Assembly (NCBI RefSeq): GCF_000425405.1
Contig: NZ_AUDJ01000015.1
Location: forward strand, 1-64,000
Direction: 5' to 3'
Source of the DNA: Ferrimonas kyonanensis DSM 18153
Lineage (GTDB): Bacteria > Pseudomonadota > Gammaproteobacteria > Enterobacterales > Shewanellaceae
Length of the DNA: 64,000 nucleotides
Shown here: positions 44,445-52,806 of the stretch, piece after piece
How positions within the stretch are numbered: the stretch's first letter is position 1
Layout: each line of letters begins with the position of its first letter
The notes under the pieces: generated by a model
Database searches by the model: none
Told to the model about the DNA's origin: nothing
Seen by the model: only the letters and a program-made list of their open reading frames with translations
Position numbers and translations under genes: made by a program

Positions 44445-46196
44445 ATGATCAGCGATCGGTCGGCCCCTGAATCCGCGGATACGTCGCCATTGACGGAACA
44501 GGGATTGCTGGCTTATCTGGACGTGATTCGGCAGCTGTTTGCAGCCACCTCTGACATGATGTGGGTGGTGCATCAGGGACGATTTATCTGGTGTAATTCG
44601 GTGGCCGTCCGTCAACTGGGGTTCGATGACGCCTCGGAATTGCTGGGGCTAAGCCCGGCGGAGATCTCCCCAGCCTTTCAGCCCAATCACACCTCGTCTG
44701 AAGACCTGGCTCAGTCGATGATCGACTCGGCAATCAAGTACGGTTACCACCGTTTCGAGTGGGTTCACCAGACCCGCAGCGGTGAGCCGTTGATGTGCGA
44801 GATCACCCTCAACGCGGTACCGGTAGGCAGCGGCATTGCCCTGTTGGCCATCGGCCGTGACATCAGCCTGATCAAAGAGGTGGAAAACAAACTCCGAGCT
44901 TCAGAGTTTACCGACACGCTGACCGGCTTGCCCAACCGCGCCGCCCTGGTGCAGCACATCGGTCAGCAATTGGCGATTCATACGCCGCAACTCAGCCTGG
45001 TGTGCATCGGGGTCAATAACTTCAAGCGGGTAAACGAAGAGTTTGGATTTCGCATTGGCGATAAGGTGCTTAAGGCCTTGGCGTCAACCCTGACCAGGGC
45101 TGTTGGCGACAACGGCTATCTGGGGCGATTCGATGGGGACACCTTTCTGGTGGTCCTGACCGAGGATGAGCCGCGGCGGTGTCGAGCCTGGGCCGAGCAG
45201 GTGCTCGGTCAGCTTGACACCGTCGTCGAGGTCGATGGGGTCGAAGTGCGCACCCAGTCCAGTATTGGCATCAGCCACCTGTGTTCTGAGGTGTGCACCA
45301 CCAAGGGCATACTGCATCGGGCCGAGATGGCGATGTTCCAGTCCAAACGGTTGGGAACGCAACAGGTGCACAGTTACAGTGAATCTCTGGCCGATGAGAT
45401 GGCACAGGAGAAACAATTACTCAAAGAGATGCGCCGGGCCATCGACAAGCAGGAGTTTTTTTTACTGTTTCAACCGGTGTTTCATCTTGGCAGTGGCATG
45501 GTGACCGGTGCCGAGGCGCTGATCCGTTGGCGCCACCCCGATCGTGGTGTACTCACTCCCGATGCCTTTATTTTACAGGCTGAAACCAGTGGCCTGATCG
45601 TTGAGATTGGCCAGCAAGTGATCGAGATGGCTTGCCAGCAGATGGCGCTCTGGCTCGAGCACGGCTTGCCATTGCAGCAGGTGAGCATCAACATTTCGGT
45701 GAAACAGATTGAAACCGGCGAACTGGTGGAAAGTTTGCTGGCGGCGTTGAACCGAAATGGGATTCCGCCTGAATGTCTGGAGATCGAGGTCACCGAAACC
45801 ATGTTGCTGCAGCAGGGCAAGACCATCGCTTCGCAGCTATGGCGGCTGCGTCAGGCGGGGGTAGCCATCGCCATCGACGATTTTGGTACCGGATACTCCT
45901 CCTTTGGCCGCTTAAAGACCCTGCCGGTGGACAGGGTTAAGATTGATCGCAGCTTTATTTGCGAACTGGAAACCGATCAACGTAATGGCGCCATTGTCCA
46001 GTCGATCATCGCCCTGGCTCATAACCTGGAGATGGTGGTAACCGCAGAAGGGATAGAAACCGATTTTCAGTACGAGTTTTTGCGTAGCCATCAATGTGAG
46101 TCCGGTCAGGGGTATCTGGTGAGCCCGCCGGTGGCGGCGGTGCGGTTTGAGCACTTGGTGCGACAGCGCTGGCAGGCATTGCAGAGCCGCAATTAA
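44445..46196 (+). CDS. PAS-GGDEF-EAL cyclic di-GMP phosphodiesterase
   Basis: About 583 residues. PAS sensor (about 20-140), then a GGDEF domain whose signature is DGDTF (about residue 230), so cyclase activity is probably lost. The EAL domain is canonical: EALIRWRHP (about 354), ETMLLQQG, IDDFGTGYSSFGRLKTLPVDRVKIDRSFI. Expected to hydrolyse cyclic di-GMP under PAS control. TTG 44439 is better spaced from GAGGG and is a possible start; ATG 44445 is given. Confidence 0.92.
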   Translation: MISDRSAPESADTSPLTEQGLLAYLDVIRQLFAATSDMMWVVHQGRFIWCNSVAVRQLGFDDASELLGLSPAEISPAFQPNHTSSEDLAQSMIDSAIKYGYHRFEWVHQTRSGEPLMCEITLNAVPVGSGIALLAIGRDISLIKEVENKLRASEFTDTLTGLPNRAALVQHIGQQLAIHTPQLSLVCIGVNNFKRVNEEFGFRIGDKVLKALASTLTRAVGDNGYLGRFDGDTFLVVLTEDEPRRCRAWAEQVLGQLDTVVEVDGVEVRTQSSIGISHLCSEVCTTKGILHRAEMAMFQSKRLGTQQVHSYSESLADEMAQEKQLLKEMRRAIDKQEFFLLFQPVFHLGSGMVTGAEALIRWRHPDRGVLTPDAFILQAETSGLIVEIGQQVIEMACQQMALWLEHGLPLQQVSINISVKQIETGELVESLLAALNRNGIPPECLEIEVTETMLLQQGKTIASQLWRLRQAGVAIAIDDFGTGYSSFGRLKTLPVDRVKIDRSFICELETDQRNGAIVQSIIALAHNLEMVVTAEGIETDFQYEFLRSHQCESGQGYLVSPPVAAVRFEHLVRQRWQALQSRN

Positions 46197-46223
46197 AAAA
46201 AGAGACCCGAGGGTCTCTTTTTT
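46194..46223. terminator. Bidirectional terminator
   Basis: Stem AGAGACCC/GGGTCTCT (46201-46208 and 46211-46218) flanked by A's and T's, between converging genes. Confidence 0.85.
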
Positions 46224-46227
46224 GGGT

Positions 46228-47136
46228 TTAGTGGGAGGGCTGAGCCACACCCGACGGTCGCGACTGCTGCCAGGAACGGTACATCGATGCCGAGGTATAG
46301 AGCACCACAAAGGCCACCAGCCATTTGAGCATCTCTACATCCATCGATTTCACCAGCGTGGCTGCCAACACCACGGCCATCGGGCCGGTGACGGCGACGG
46401 CCATCACCGCCTTGGCATCGAAGGCGCCGTTACGAATGAAGGTGCCAGCGGAGAAAAAGCTCAGCACGGCACAGGATCCCATCATGATGGGAAAGGCAGC
46501 GATGGGGTTCATTCCCAGCAGATACACCAGCGTCATGCATGGAGCATAGAGGCCGACGCCAACGCTCATCAGGGCGCCAAAGACAAAGTTGCCCACTAAG
46601 GCAACGGCCAGCTTGGCACCGCTTAGACCCATGGCCTCGCCTCCTACCGGAAACCACCCCAGCAGGCCGGCAAAGATCAGGGCGGCCACGATCAGCAGGG
46701 CGATGCACATGATCAGCCGCACCAGTTGCCGATCCAGTCCCGAGACCCACTTGGCACCGATGCCGGCCCCCAGGGCTGCGGCGGTCATCATGCCGATCAG
46801 CGTGGTGGGGTCAACGTCCACGGCACCGATGAACAGCAGTGCCTGGGCTACTGTGGGCAATACGCACTGGCCGTTGAGTGTGCCGGGCAGTAGCCGGTCA
46901 TCCACCATTTGAAACTGTTTATAGAAGGCGGTCTTAATGGCAAAGCTGCCTACCCCCAGGGTGTCCAGAAAGTTTGCCAGTGCGCCGACGGCACCGACTT
47001 TCGCCACCGACGTCGACGGTTTGAGCTGTCCGCCGCGACGCTGTTTATTAAAGGCGTGAAACAGCATCCAGCAGTAGATGAGGCCGCCTGCCACGAAGAC
47101 GACCTGAAGCGATAGGGCCAGCATAAGGGTATCCAC
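46228..47136 (-). CDS. TSUP family permease (TauE/SafE, YfcA-like)
   Basis: 302 residues, about 8-9 membrane segments. Motifs VGAVGALANFLDTLGVGSFA near the N-terminus and FGALMSVGVGLYAPCMTLVYLLGMNP in the second half match the two repeats of TauE/SafE permeases. Members export sulfite, sulfoacetate or related organic anions; the substrate here is unknown. Confidence 0.88.
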   Translation of the reverse strand: MDTLMLALSLQVVFVAGGLIYCWMLFHAFNKQRRGGQLKPSTSVAKVGAVGALANFLDTLGVGSFAIKTAFYKQFQMVDDRLLPGTLNGQCVLPTVAQALLFIGAVDVDPTTLIGMMTAAALGAGIGAKWVSGLDRQLVRLIMCIALLIVAALIFAGLLGWFPVGGEAMGLSGAKLAVALVGNFVFGALMSVGVGLYAPCMTLVYLLGMNPIAAFPIMMGSCAVLSFFSAGTFIRNGAFDAKAVMAVAVTGPMAVVLAATLVKSMDVEMLKWLVAFVVLYTSASMYRSWQQSRPSGVAQPSH

Positions 47137-47223
47137 AGAACAATCAGGGCGGGGATGCTAACAGGTGAGCAAGGCCCCGGCCAGACTGGGATAGCGGCTT
47201 TTACTCTATTTTATGAGTTTGGT

Positions 47224-48099
47224 TCACGCGCGTAACATTGGCGTAATGGCTTCGATCAAAAATCGAATACGAGTTGGTAACGGTTGGTGCCGTCGTTGCA
47301 CCAGATAGATGGACTCCGACACCGGACTGGGCAGGGCGTGGACCGCGATCTCTTCGGGGCGGGCAAAGGCGGCGACGGCGTAACGGGGCAGAACGGTAAA
47401 GCCCAGGCCGCGGCTGACGGGTTCGAGAATCATGCTGATGTGGTTGCAAAAGCCGCGTTTGGGCAGTTGTGACAACTGTTGGTATTGCTCAAAGTTACTG
47501 CCCAGCAGCATGCCAGCGTGGTGGCTGCCGTCGGGATGATCGATGTAGCCCAGGGTTAACAGGGTGCCCCAGTCTGGCGCCTCTATGTCGGCCGGGGTTA
47601 CCAGGAACAGGGGTTCTTCGGCAAAGGGGCGATAGGCCAGATCCGGCTTGTCGCCGGGACGGGTGATCAGGCCGATATCGAGCTTTCGCGCCACCAGGTC
47701 CCGTTCTACTCCCTCGTTAGGGGCAAAAGTGTAATCAATGCTCAGCGACGGGTGCTGCTGTTGCAATGACAGCAGTTCCGGGTAGAGCTTCAACCCCAGG
47801 CTGCCCGGTGAGGCGAAGCGCACCGGGCCATTGAAGGGATCGTCCGTCGACAGTTGTTGCTCGAGGCCAGACAGCTCTGCCAGGGTGCGTTGGGCTTGCT
47901 GGTACACCTCGCGGCCAGCCTGGGTCAGGCCAAAACGTTTGCCTTCGCGAATCAGCAGCGACTGGCCAAAATGCTGTTCCAGTTTTCTGATGTGTTGGCT
48001 GACACCGGGTTGGGTCATGGCCAACTTGTCGGCGGTGTGGGTGAAATGACCGGTTTCCACCAGGGTAACGTAAGTTTGTAGCCAGTTGAGGTTGAGCAT
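47224..48099 (-). CDS. LysR-family transcriptional regulator
   Basis: 291 residues: N-terminal winged helix (LNLNWLQTYVTLVETGHFTHTADKLAMTQPGVSQHIRKLEQHFGQSLLIREGKRFGLTQAG) and a substrate-binding-type effector domain. It lies between gltS (upstream) and the TSUP gene (downstream) on the same strand, not in the usual divergent arrangement, so its target cannot be read from position. Confidence 0.92.
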   Translation of the reverse strand: MLNLNWLQTYVTLVETGHFTHTADKLAMTQPGVSQHIRKLEQHFGQSLLIREGKRFGLTQAGREVYQQAQRTLAELSGLEQQLSTDDPFNGPVRFASPGSLGLKLYPELLSLQQQHPSLSIDYTFAPNEGVERDLVARKLDIGLITRPGDKPDLAYRPFAEEPLFLVTPADIEAPDWGTLLTLGYIDHPDGSHHAGMLLGSNFEQYQQLSQLPKRGFCNHISMILEPVSRGLGFTVLPRYAVAAFARPEEIAVHALPSPVSESIYLVQRRHQPLPTRIRFLIEAITPMLRA

Positions 48100-48253
48100 A
48101 GGGCGCCGGAATCAGGAATTCGTCATTCCATTATATTATCAATTAGTGATTTTTTCATAAGTTAGCTTCGATGTCGCCTCCACCGCCCCTGGCGTTGACG
48201 CATTGCCGTAGCAGTGTGCAAGCGGGCGAGAGCGGGACACCGACACTGGCTCA

Positions 48254-49477
48254 CTAACCGTAGACGAAGTAATTGATGACTAGGGCATTGATGATGTCGA
48301 TAAAAAAGCCGCAGACCAAAGGGACAATAATAAAGGCCCGGTGAGCGGCGCCGTATTGTTGAGTGACCGCAGTCATATTGACGATGGCGGTGGCGGTCGA
48401 GCCAAGGGTGACGCCACCGAAACCAGAGCAGATGACTGCGGCCTCGTAATTTCGGCCCATCAGTCGGAACACGATAAATACCGTAAAGGCCACCGACAGG
48501 CACACTTGCAGGCCGATCACCGCACTCAGATAAGCCAGGTTGCCCTGAAGCTCCCAGATTTTCAGGCTCATCAGCGCCATGGTCAGAAACATACCCAAGC
48601 AGATATCCTGGATCAGAGACAATCCCTTGGTGGCGTCTTCGACGTAGCCTTTTCGGACCAGGTTGTTGCTCCTGGAGAGCAGCGCGCGTCCCAGGTTACC
48701 CAGTACAATCCCCGCCATCAGGCAGGAGACAAACAGAGGCAGGCGTACCCCGACACTCTCGAGGGTGGCATTCAGCAGGTAGCCGACGATCAGCGAAATA
48801 TTCAGCCACAGCCAGGCGCGCAGCACGCCGAAATAGTCGACGGTTACCCGGTTGTCGCTGCCATGGGCGGTACCGATGTCCAACTCCTCCTGGCTGCCGG
48901 TAGTCAGTTTATGACGGCCGATGAGGTAGCTGGCGATCGGACCGCCAATGACGCAGGCTGAGATCAGCCCCAGGGTATTGGAGGCGACCCCCAGCTCCAG
49001 GGCGTTGGCGATGCCAAATTCTTCCACAAAGGTGGGGGCCCAGGCCATGGTGGTGCCAACACCGCCGGTCAGGGATACCGAGCCAGAGAGTAAGCCCGCC
49101 AGTGGGTCTAAGCCAAAGGCGCTGGCGACGCTGACGCCGACCAGGTTTTGCAGCACAATAAACCCTGCCGCCAGACCAATGAGAATCGCCAACGGCCGGC
49201 CTCCCTGTAGCAGCGTCTTAAAGTCTGCCTTAAGGCCGATGCCGGCAAAGAAATACAGCAGCAGGGCGTCGCGCACCTCCATTTCAAAGCTCACTTCGAC
49301 TTGAAAAATCGCGAATAATAGCCCGGTAATGGCGGCACAGATAAAGCCGCCAACCACGGGTTCAGGGATGCTGTAACGCTGTAGGGTGGGGGAAGAGGCG
49401 ATCACCGATTTGCCGATAAACAGCGCCACAATGGCCAGAGTAAAGGTGATAAATTGCGGGATTAGAACGGGTTGCAT
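48254..49477 (-). CDS. gltS: Sodium/glutamate symporter GltS
   Basis: 407 residues from ATG 49477 (start MQPVLIPQFITFTLAIVALF); the frame is open 54 codons further without coding character. Two inverted halves, each with a re-entrant loop: SLTGGVGTTMAWAP and SGFGGVTLGSTATAIVNM. Takes up glutamate with sodium at the inner membrane. Confidence 0.93.
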   Translation of the reverse strand: MQPVLIPQFITFTLAIVALFIGKSVIASSPTLQRYSIPEPVVGGFICAAITGLLFAIFQVEVSFEMEVRDALLLYFFAGIGLKADFKTLLQGGRPLAILIGLAAGFIVLQNLVGVSVASAFGLDPLAGLLSGSVSLTGGVGTTMAWAPTFVEEFGIANALELGVASNTLGLISACVIGGPIASYLIGRHKLTTGSQEELDIGTAHGSDNRVTVDYFGVLRAWLWLNISLIVGYLLNATLESVGVRLPLFVSCLMAGIVLGNLGRALLSRSNNLVRKGYVEDATKGLSLIQDICLGMFLTMALMSLKIWELQGNLAYLSAVIGLQVCLSVAFTVFIVFRLMGRNYEAAVICSGFGGVTLGSTATAIVNMTAVTQQYGAAHRAFIIVPLVCGFFIDIINALVINYFVYG

Positions 49478-49569
49478 TGGCCGGGCTCCGAAATGGCAGA
49501 CCATATCACTATAGTCTGCGGTGACCGGCTTGGTGGCTGAAGTGAATTTTGGCGGGCTCAGAGCCTGAA

Positions 49570-51033
49570 TTACAGCAGTGGCGCGAAGGTATAGAAGAAC
49601 TGCTCCACCAACTTTTTCCACATCGGACGCAACTGCCATTGATGGGCATCGATGCGGTTGGACTGCTGCAGATAGCGATCCAGTAACTGGCCCAGCTCCT
49701 GGCAGAAGTCCGGATCGTCGATGGCCAGCGACACCTCGGAGTTGAGCAGCAGGCTGCGAATGTCCAGGTTAACGGTCCCGATGATGCAATGGTCATCATC
49801 GATGAGCATCGATTTGGTATGCAGCAGGCCGCCATTGAAACGGTAGATCGCCACTCCGGCATTCAGCAGTTCGGTGAAAAACGCCCGGCTGGCCCACTCC
49901 ACCATAAAAGAGTCGTTCTTATCGGGAATGATCAGGTTAACCTCGACGCCACTCTGGGCGGCGGTGCGCAGGGCATCGAGCAGTTGCTCGCTGGGCACGA
50001 AGTAGGGCGAGGTCAGGGTGATGCTGTGTTTGGCGTGATAGATGCTCAGCAACAGCACTTGTTGGATGATGGACTCTGGCAAGCCCTGGCCGGAGGGGAT
50101 GACCTGGACCGAGTCTTCGGCATGGCGATGTGACAGCGGGCTTTCGACCTGGGGGAGGGCGATTTCATCCAGCAGTCGTTCGTCGGTTTCAAACTCCCAA
50201 TCCCAGCTTTGCAGGGCGGCCAGGGAGCAGACTGATGGCCCGGTGAGCCGAACCATAATGTCGATCCATTCGCCGACGCCGGCACTCTGCTTAAAGTAGC
50301 GGCTGTCCACCAGGTTCATGGAACCGGTGTAGGCGATGCGCTGATCGATGACCACAATCTTGCGGTGTTGCCGCAGATCCATGCGCCTTAAGAACATCCG
50401 CAGTGGGTTGACGCCCAGGGCTTTGACGATGCTGACACCGTTTTGCATCAGGGTGTCCGGCCAGCGACTGTTGAAAAATTCGCGGCTGCCGGCTCCGTCC
50501 AGCAGCAGGCGTACCGTGACCCCACGCTGACGGGCTTGAATCAGGGCATCGGCCACCTCATCGGCCAGACCGCCGGGATGCCAGATGTAGAACTCCATGT
50601 GAATGGTGTCGCTGGCCTGGTGAATGTCGTCGATGATGCGGCGCAGAATCGTTTGGCTGTTTTCAATCAATTCCAGATCGTTGCCCAGCAGAGCCGGAAT
50701 CCCCAAGCGGCGCAGACTCAATTCATGCAGAGGGCGGGCGTGCTGCCCCAGGCGCCGATCCGATTGCGCCTGGCGGTGCAATCGCTCGTTCCAGTATTTG
50801 AACGGTGCGGTCATCTCCTTGACCCGCTGTTTGCGCTTGCGACCAATGTTGAGTTCCCCGAACAGCAGGTACACCACCACGCCGAACAAGGGAATGATGT
50901 AGATCAGCAGCAGCCAGGCCAGCGAGACGCCAAATGGGCGCCGCTTGAGCACAATGCGCAGCGACACACCGGCAATCACGATCCAGTAGGCGGCCACCAG
51001 AGTCAGGGTCAACAGTTGGTAAAATTGGCTCAC
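49570..51033 (-). CDS. cls: Cardiolipin synthase (ClsA type)
   Basis: 487 residues. Two N-terminal membrane segments, then two phospholipase D motifs: HRKIVVIDQRIAYTGSMN (about residue 222) and HTKSMLIDDDHCIIGTVN (about 402). Condenses two phosphatidylglycerols to cardiolipin. 84 bp upstream of its start lies the truncated end of an EEP-family gene, suggesting cls once followed the intact copy. Confidence 0.94.
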   Translation of the reverse strand: MSQFYQLLTLTLVAAYWIVIAGVSLRIVLKRRPFGVSLAWLLLIYIIPLFGVVVYLLFGELNIGRKRKQRVKEMTAPFKYWNERLHRQAQSDRRLGQHARPLHELSLRRLGIPALLGNDLELIENSQTILRRIIDDIHQASDTIHMEFYIWHPGGLADEVADALIQARQRGVTVRLLLDGAGSREFFNSRWPDTLMQNGVSIVKALGVNPLRMFLRRMDLRQHRKIVVIDQRIAYTGSMNLVDSRYFKQSAGVGEWIDIMVRLTGPSVCSLAALQSWDWEFETDERLLDEIALPQVESPLSHRHAEDSVQVIPSGQGLPESIIQQVLLLSIYHAKHSITLTSPYFVPSEQLLDALRTAAQSGVEVNLIIPDKNDSFMVEWASRAFFTELLNAGVAIYRFNGGLLHTKSMLIDDDHCIIGTVNLDIRSLLLNSEVSLAIDDPDFCQELGQLLDRYLQQSNRIDAHQWQLRPMWKKLVEQFFYTFAPLL

Positions 51034-51117
51034 ATTGGTTCTAAAGTGGGGGTAAGTGCTTCAAATATACACCCAAATTGCTCGGCTGACAGCGGTTTCA
51101 GGTCAACTGAACAGCGA

Positions 51118-51181
51118 TCAGCCGCAACTGGGCTGATAATCAAACTGCACGTACAGTGGGGTGTGATCTGAGCTGGTGTAC
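51118..51181 (-). pseudogene. 3'-terminal remnant of an EEP-family gene
   Basis: On the minus strand this encodes YTSSDHTPLYVQFDYQPSCG and a stop, the same as the last 20 residues of the gene at 63486 (YTSSDHTPLYVQFDYSPTCS) except for three changes. In this frame, homology ends abruptly upstream of the tyrosine codon and a stop appears. A gene end left behind by recombination. Confidence 0.85.
51137..51181. repeat. Left direct repeat of the putative island (attL-like)
   Basis: 45 bp identical to 63505-63549 except at 51157 (T here, C there). Weaker similarity continues leftward to about 51110. Confidence 0.85.
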
Positions 51182-51471
51182 CGGGGGCATCATCGCTGAT
51201 GTTGAGCTTATCGAAGGCGTTGATTGGATTCCTCTTGTTAATAAACATCGGTTTGCCCATGCCGGGCCCCCAAAAGGCCGGTGTGGACACCTTAGAGTTG
51301 GGCAGCGCCAACTGGCGCGTCAGGGCAAATGGTTGACTTCAGGGAATCTCACTCTGGCTATCTGCCAGGATTGCCAATTCGAGTCTGGGTGGCCTGGGCC
51401 ATGGCTACTGCCTTGAAGAGTGAACCGGCAATGTGATGCAGTGATTGATTCGTTGGTGATGAGAAAGAGTG
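51182..51471. other. Left-end noncoding stretch of the island
   Basis: 290 bp with no supported gene. A minus-strand frame (MGKPMFINKRNPINAFDKLN..., start codon near 51257) runs into the repeat out of frame with the EEP remnant and may be a scrap of another gene. Confidence 0.4.
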
Positions 51472-52098
51472 TTAACGAAACAGTTTAATCTCTTTAGCCT
51501 TTACCTGAAATCGGTGTTCCCAATAGGTAATCTGCTCACGCATAAGGATAGAAAAACCACGGTAAAATTCTGTATTGGCATTAAGCTCCACACTCATCAT
51601 AAAACGTTCTACCCAGGGTAAAAGATGGTCGCCCAGCAACTCTTTGACTGCGTCTTCAACTTGAGAGGTACCCTCCTGCGCAAAAAGACGAGATAGCGTG
51701 GCCATAATAATGCCGATGTGGTCTAAAGGCTGCCGGTAGGGCAATTTAAACTCAATTCTATGGTCGTGGCAGAATGCCTCAAACGCTTGGGTGGTATCTC
51801 CATACATCAACCCTTCCGGATCGGTGTACACCGAGCCCCAAGGGTAAGCCAGTTTTTTGTGTGCTCCGACAAACAGTCGAAAATGATCCGCTTTGATGGT
51901 TTTCAATGATTCGGATTTCAGACTTTGCTTTAGGGTATTTAGTGCGTTGGACTCTATGTCGTTGTGCGCGGGCCAAGACTCGATGACGCCCTGATTAAGG
52001 CTATTGAGAAATGCCTGATCAGGAGTCGCGAACCAGATGTTGTGCAAAATGCCAAAGATGGCCGCTGCTTCCTGGAACTGTGGGTTATCTGACATCAT
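51472..52098 (-). CDS. dmsG: TorD/DmsD-family redox enzyme maturation chaperone
   Basis: About 208 residues, all helical. Motifs FRLFVGAHKKLAYPWGSVYTDPEGLMYGDTT and LDHIGIIMATLSRLF match the TorD/DmsD family (E-P-E-D-x-h region degenerate). These chaperones bind the Tat signal of a molybdoenzyme and hold export until cofactor insertion. ATG 52098 follows AGAGAGA; 52095 is equally possible. Last gene of the dms operon, after a hairpin. Confidence 0.85.
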   Translation of the reverse strand: MMSDNPQFQEAAAIFGILHNIWFATPDQAFLNSLNQGVIESWPAHNDIESNALNTLKQSLKSESLKTIKADHFRLFVGAHKKLAYPWGSVYTDPEGLMYGDTTQAFEAFCHDHRIEFKLPYRQPLDHIGIIMATLSRLFAQEGTSQVEDAVKELLGDHLLPWVERFMMSVELNANTEFYRGFSILMREQITYWEHRFQVKAKEIKLFR

Positions 52099-52122
52099 TC
52101 TCTCTCTATTGGGGGTAAGTGA

Positions 52123-52148
52123 AGGAGGCCTTATCAATAAGGCCTCCT
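52123..52148. other. Hairpin between dmsB and dmsG
   Basis: 11-base perfect stem AGGAGGCCTTA/TAAGGCCTCCT with a TCAA loop and no T run. May protect the upstream message or set a processing point. Confidence 0.6.
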
Positions 52149-52158
52149 GATGGTCAGT

Positions 52159-52794
52159 TTATACTTCCTGCCAATTCTCTACTTTGCCCTCGGAACTGCC
52201 GGAGGGGCGAGAGATCCTGGACTTGGTGATAAACAGGTTCGGGGTCGTGGTGCTTGGCGCGGGCAGCGGTGCTACGTTGGCGCGCTCAGCACCTGGGTAC
52301 TTCGCCTGTATCTCTTCTACCGTACCAAAGTCCAGAGCGCGCTGGGTGCAACCTGCTACGCAATGGGGCAGTTTGCCCTTGGCGGTTTGCTCTGGGCAAC
52401 CAGTACACTTGGTCATCACCTTACGGGTTCGGTCAATCTGGGGAGCGTCATACGGGCAGGCACGGGCGCAGCTTTCGCAGCCGATGCAGACACTGGCGTC
52501 AACGTGCACCAGACCGTCCGATTTGCGTTTGTGCATTGCACCTGTAGGGCAGGCTTTGACACAGACGGGTTCAGAGCAGTGGTTACAGCCTACAGAGGTG
52601 TAGTAGGCAAACACGTTGTTTTTCATTACGCCGTTGGCGTCCTGACTGCAGCTGCCACCAACATATTCATAGACACGACGGGGAATGCGGCCATTCTCTG
52701 CGTCGAATTTAGATTTACAGATCACGTGGCAGGCTTTGCAGCCGTTGCACTTGCTTTGGTCGAAGTGAAATGCGTACTGAACGTTATTACTCAT
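52159..52794 (-). CDS. dmsB: DmsB-type iron-sulfur electron transfer subunit
   Basis: 211 residues with four cysteine clusters for [4Fe-4S] centres: CNGCKACHVIC, CNHCSEPVCVKACP, CIGCESCARACP and CTGCPEQ...CVAGC. No signal peptide, so it is exported with the Tat-targeted DmsA. Passes electrons from the decaheme subunit to the molybdopterin subunit. ATG follows AAGGA; 12 bp after dmsA. Confidence 0.93.
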   Translation of the reverse strand: MSNNVQYAFHFDQSKCNGCKACHVICKSKFDAENGRIPRRVYEYVGGSCSQDANGVMKNNVFAYYTSVGCNHCSEPVCVKACPTGAMHKRKSDGLVHVDASVCIGCESCARACPYDAPQIDRTRKVMTKCTGCPEQTAKGKLPHCVAGCTQRALDFGTVEEIQAKYPGAERANVAPLPAPSTTTPNLFITKSRISRPSGSSEGKVENWQEV

Positions 52795-52806
52795 GATAGA
52801 TATCCT

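Noticed and set aside
51156-51416. 86-codon plus-strand frame at the island's left end
   Set aside because: Includes the antisense of the EEP remnant and has no independent support.
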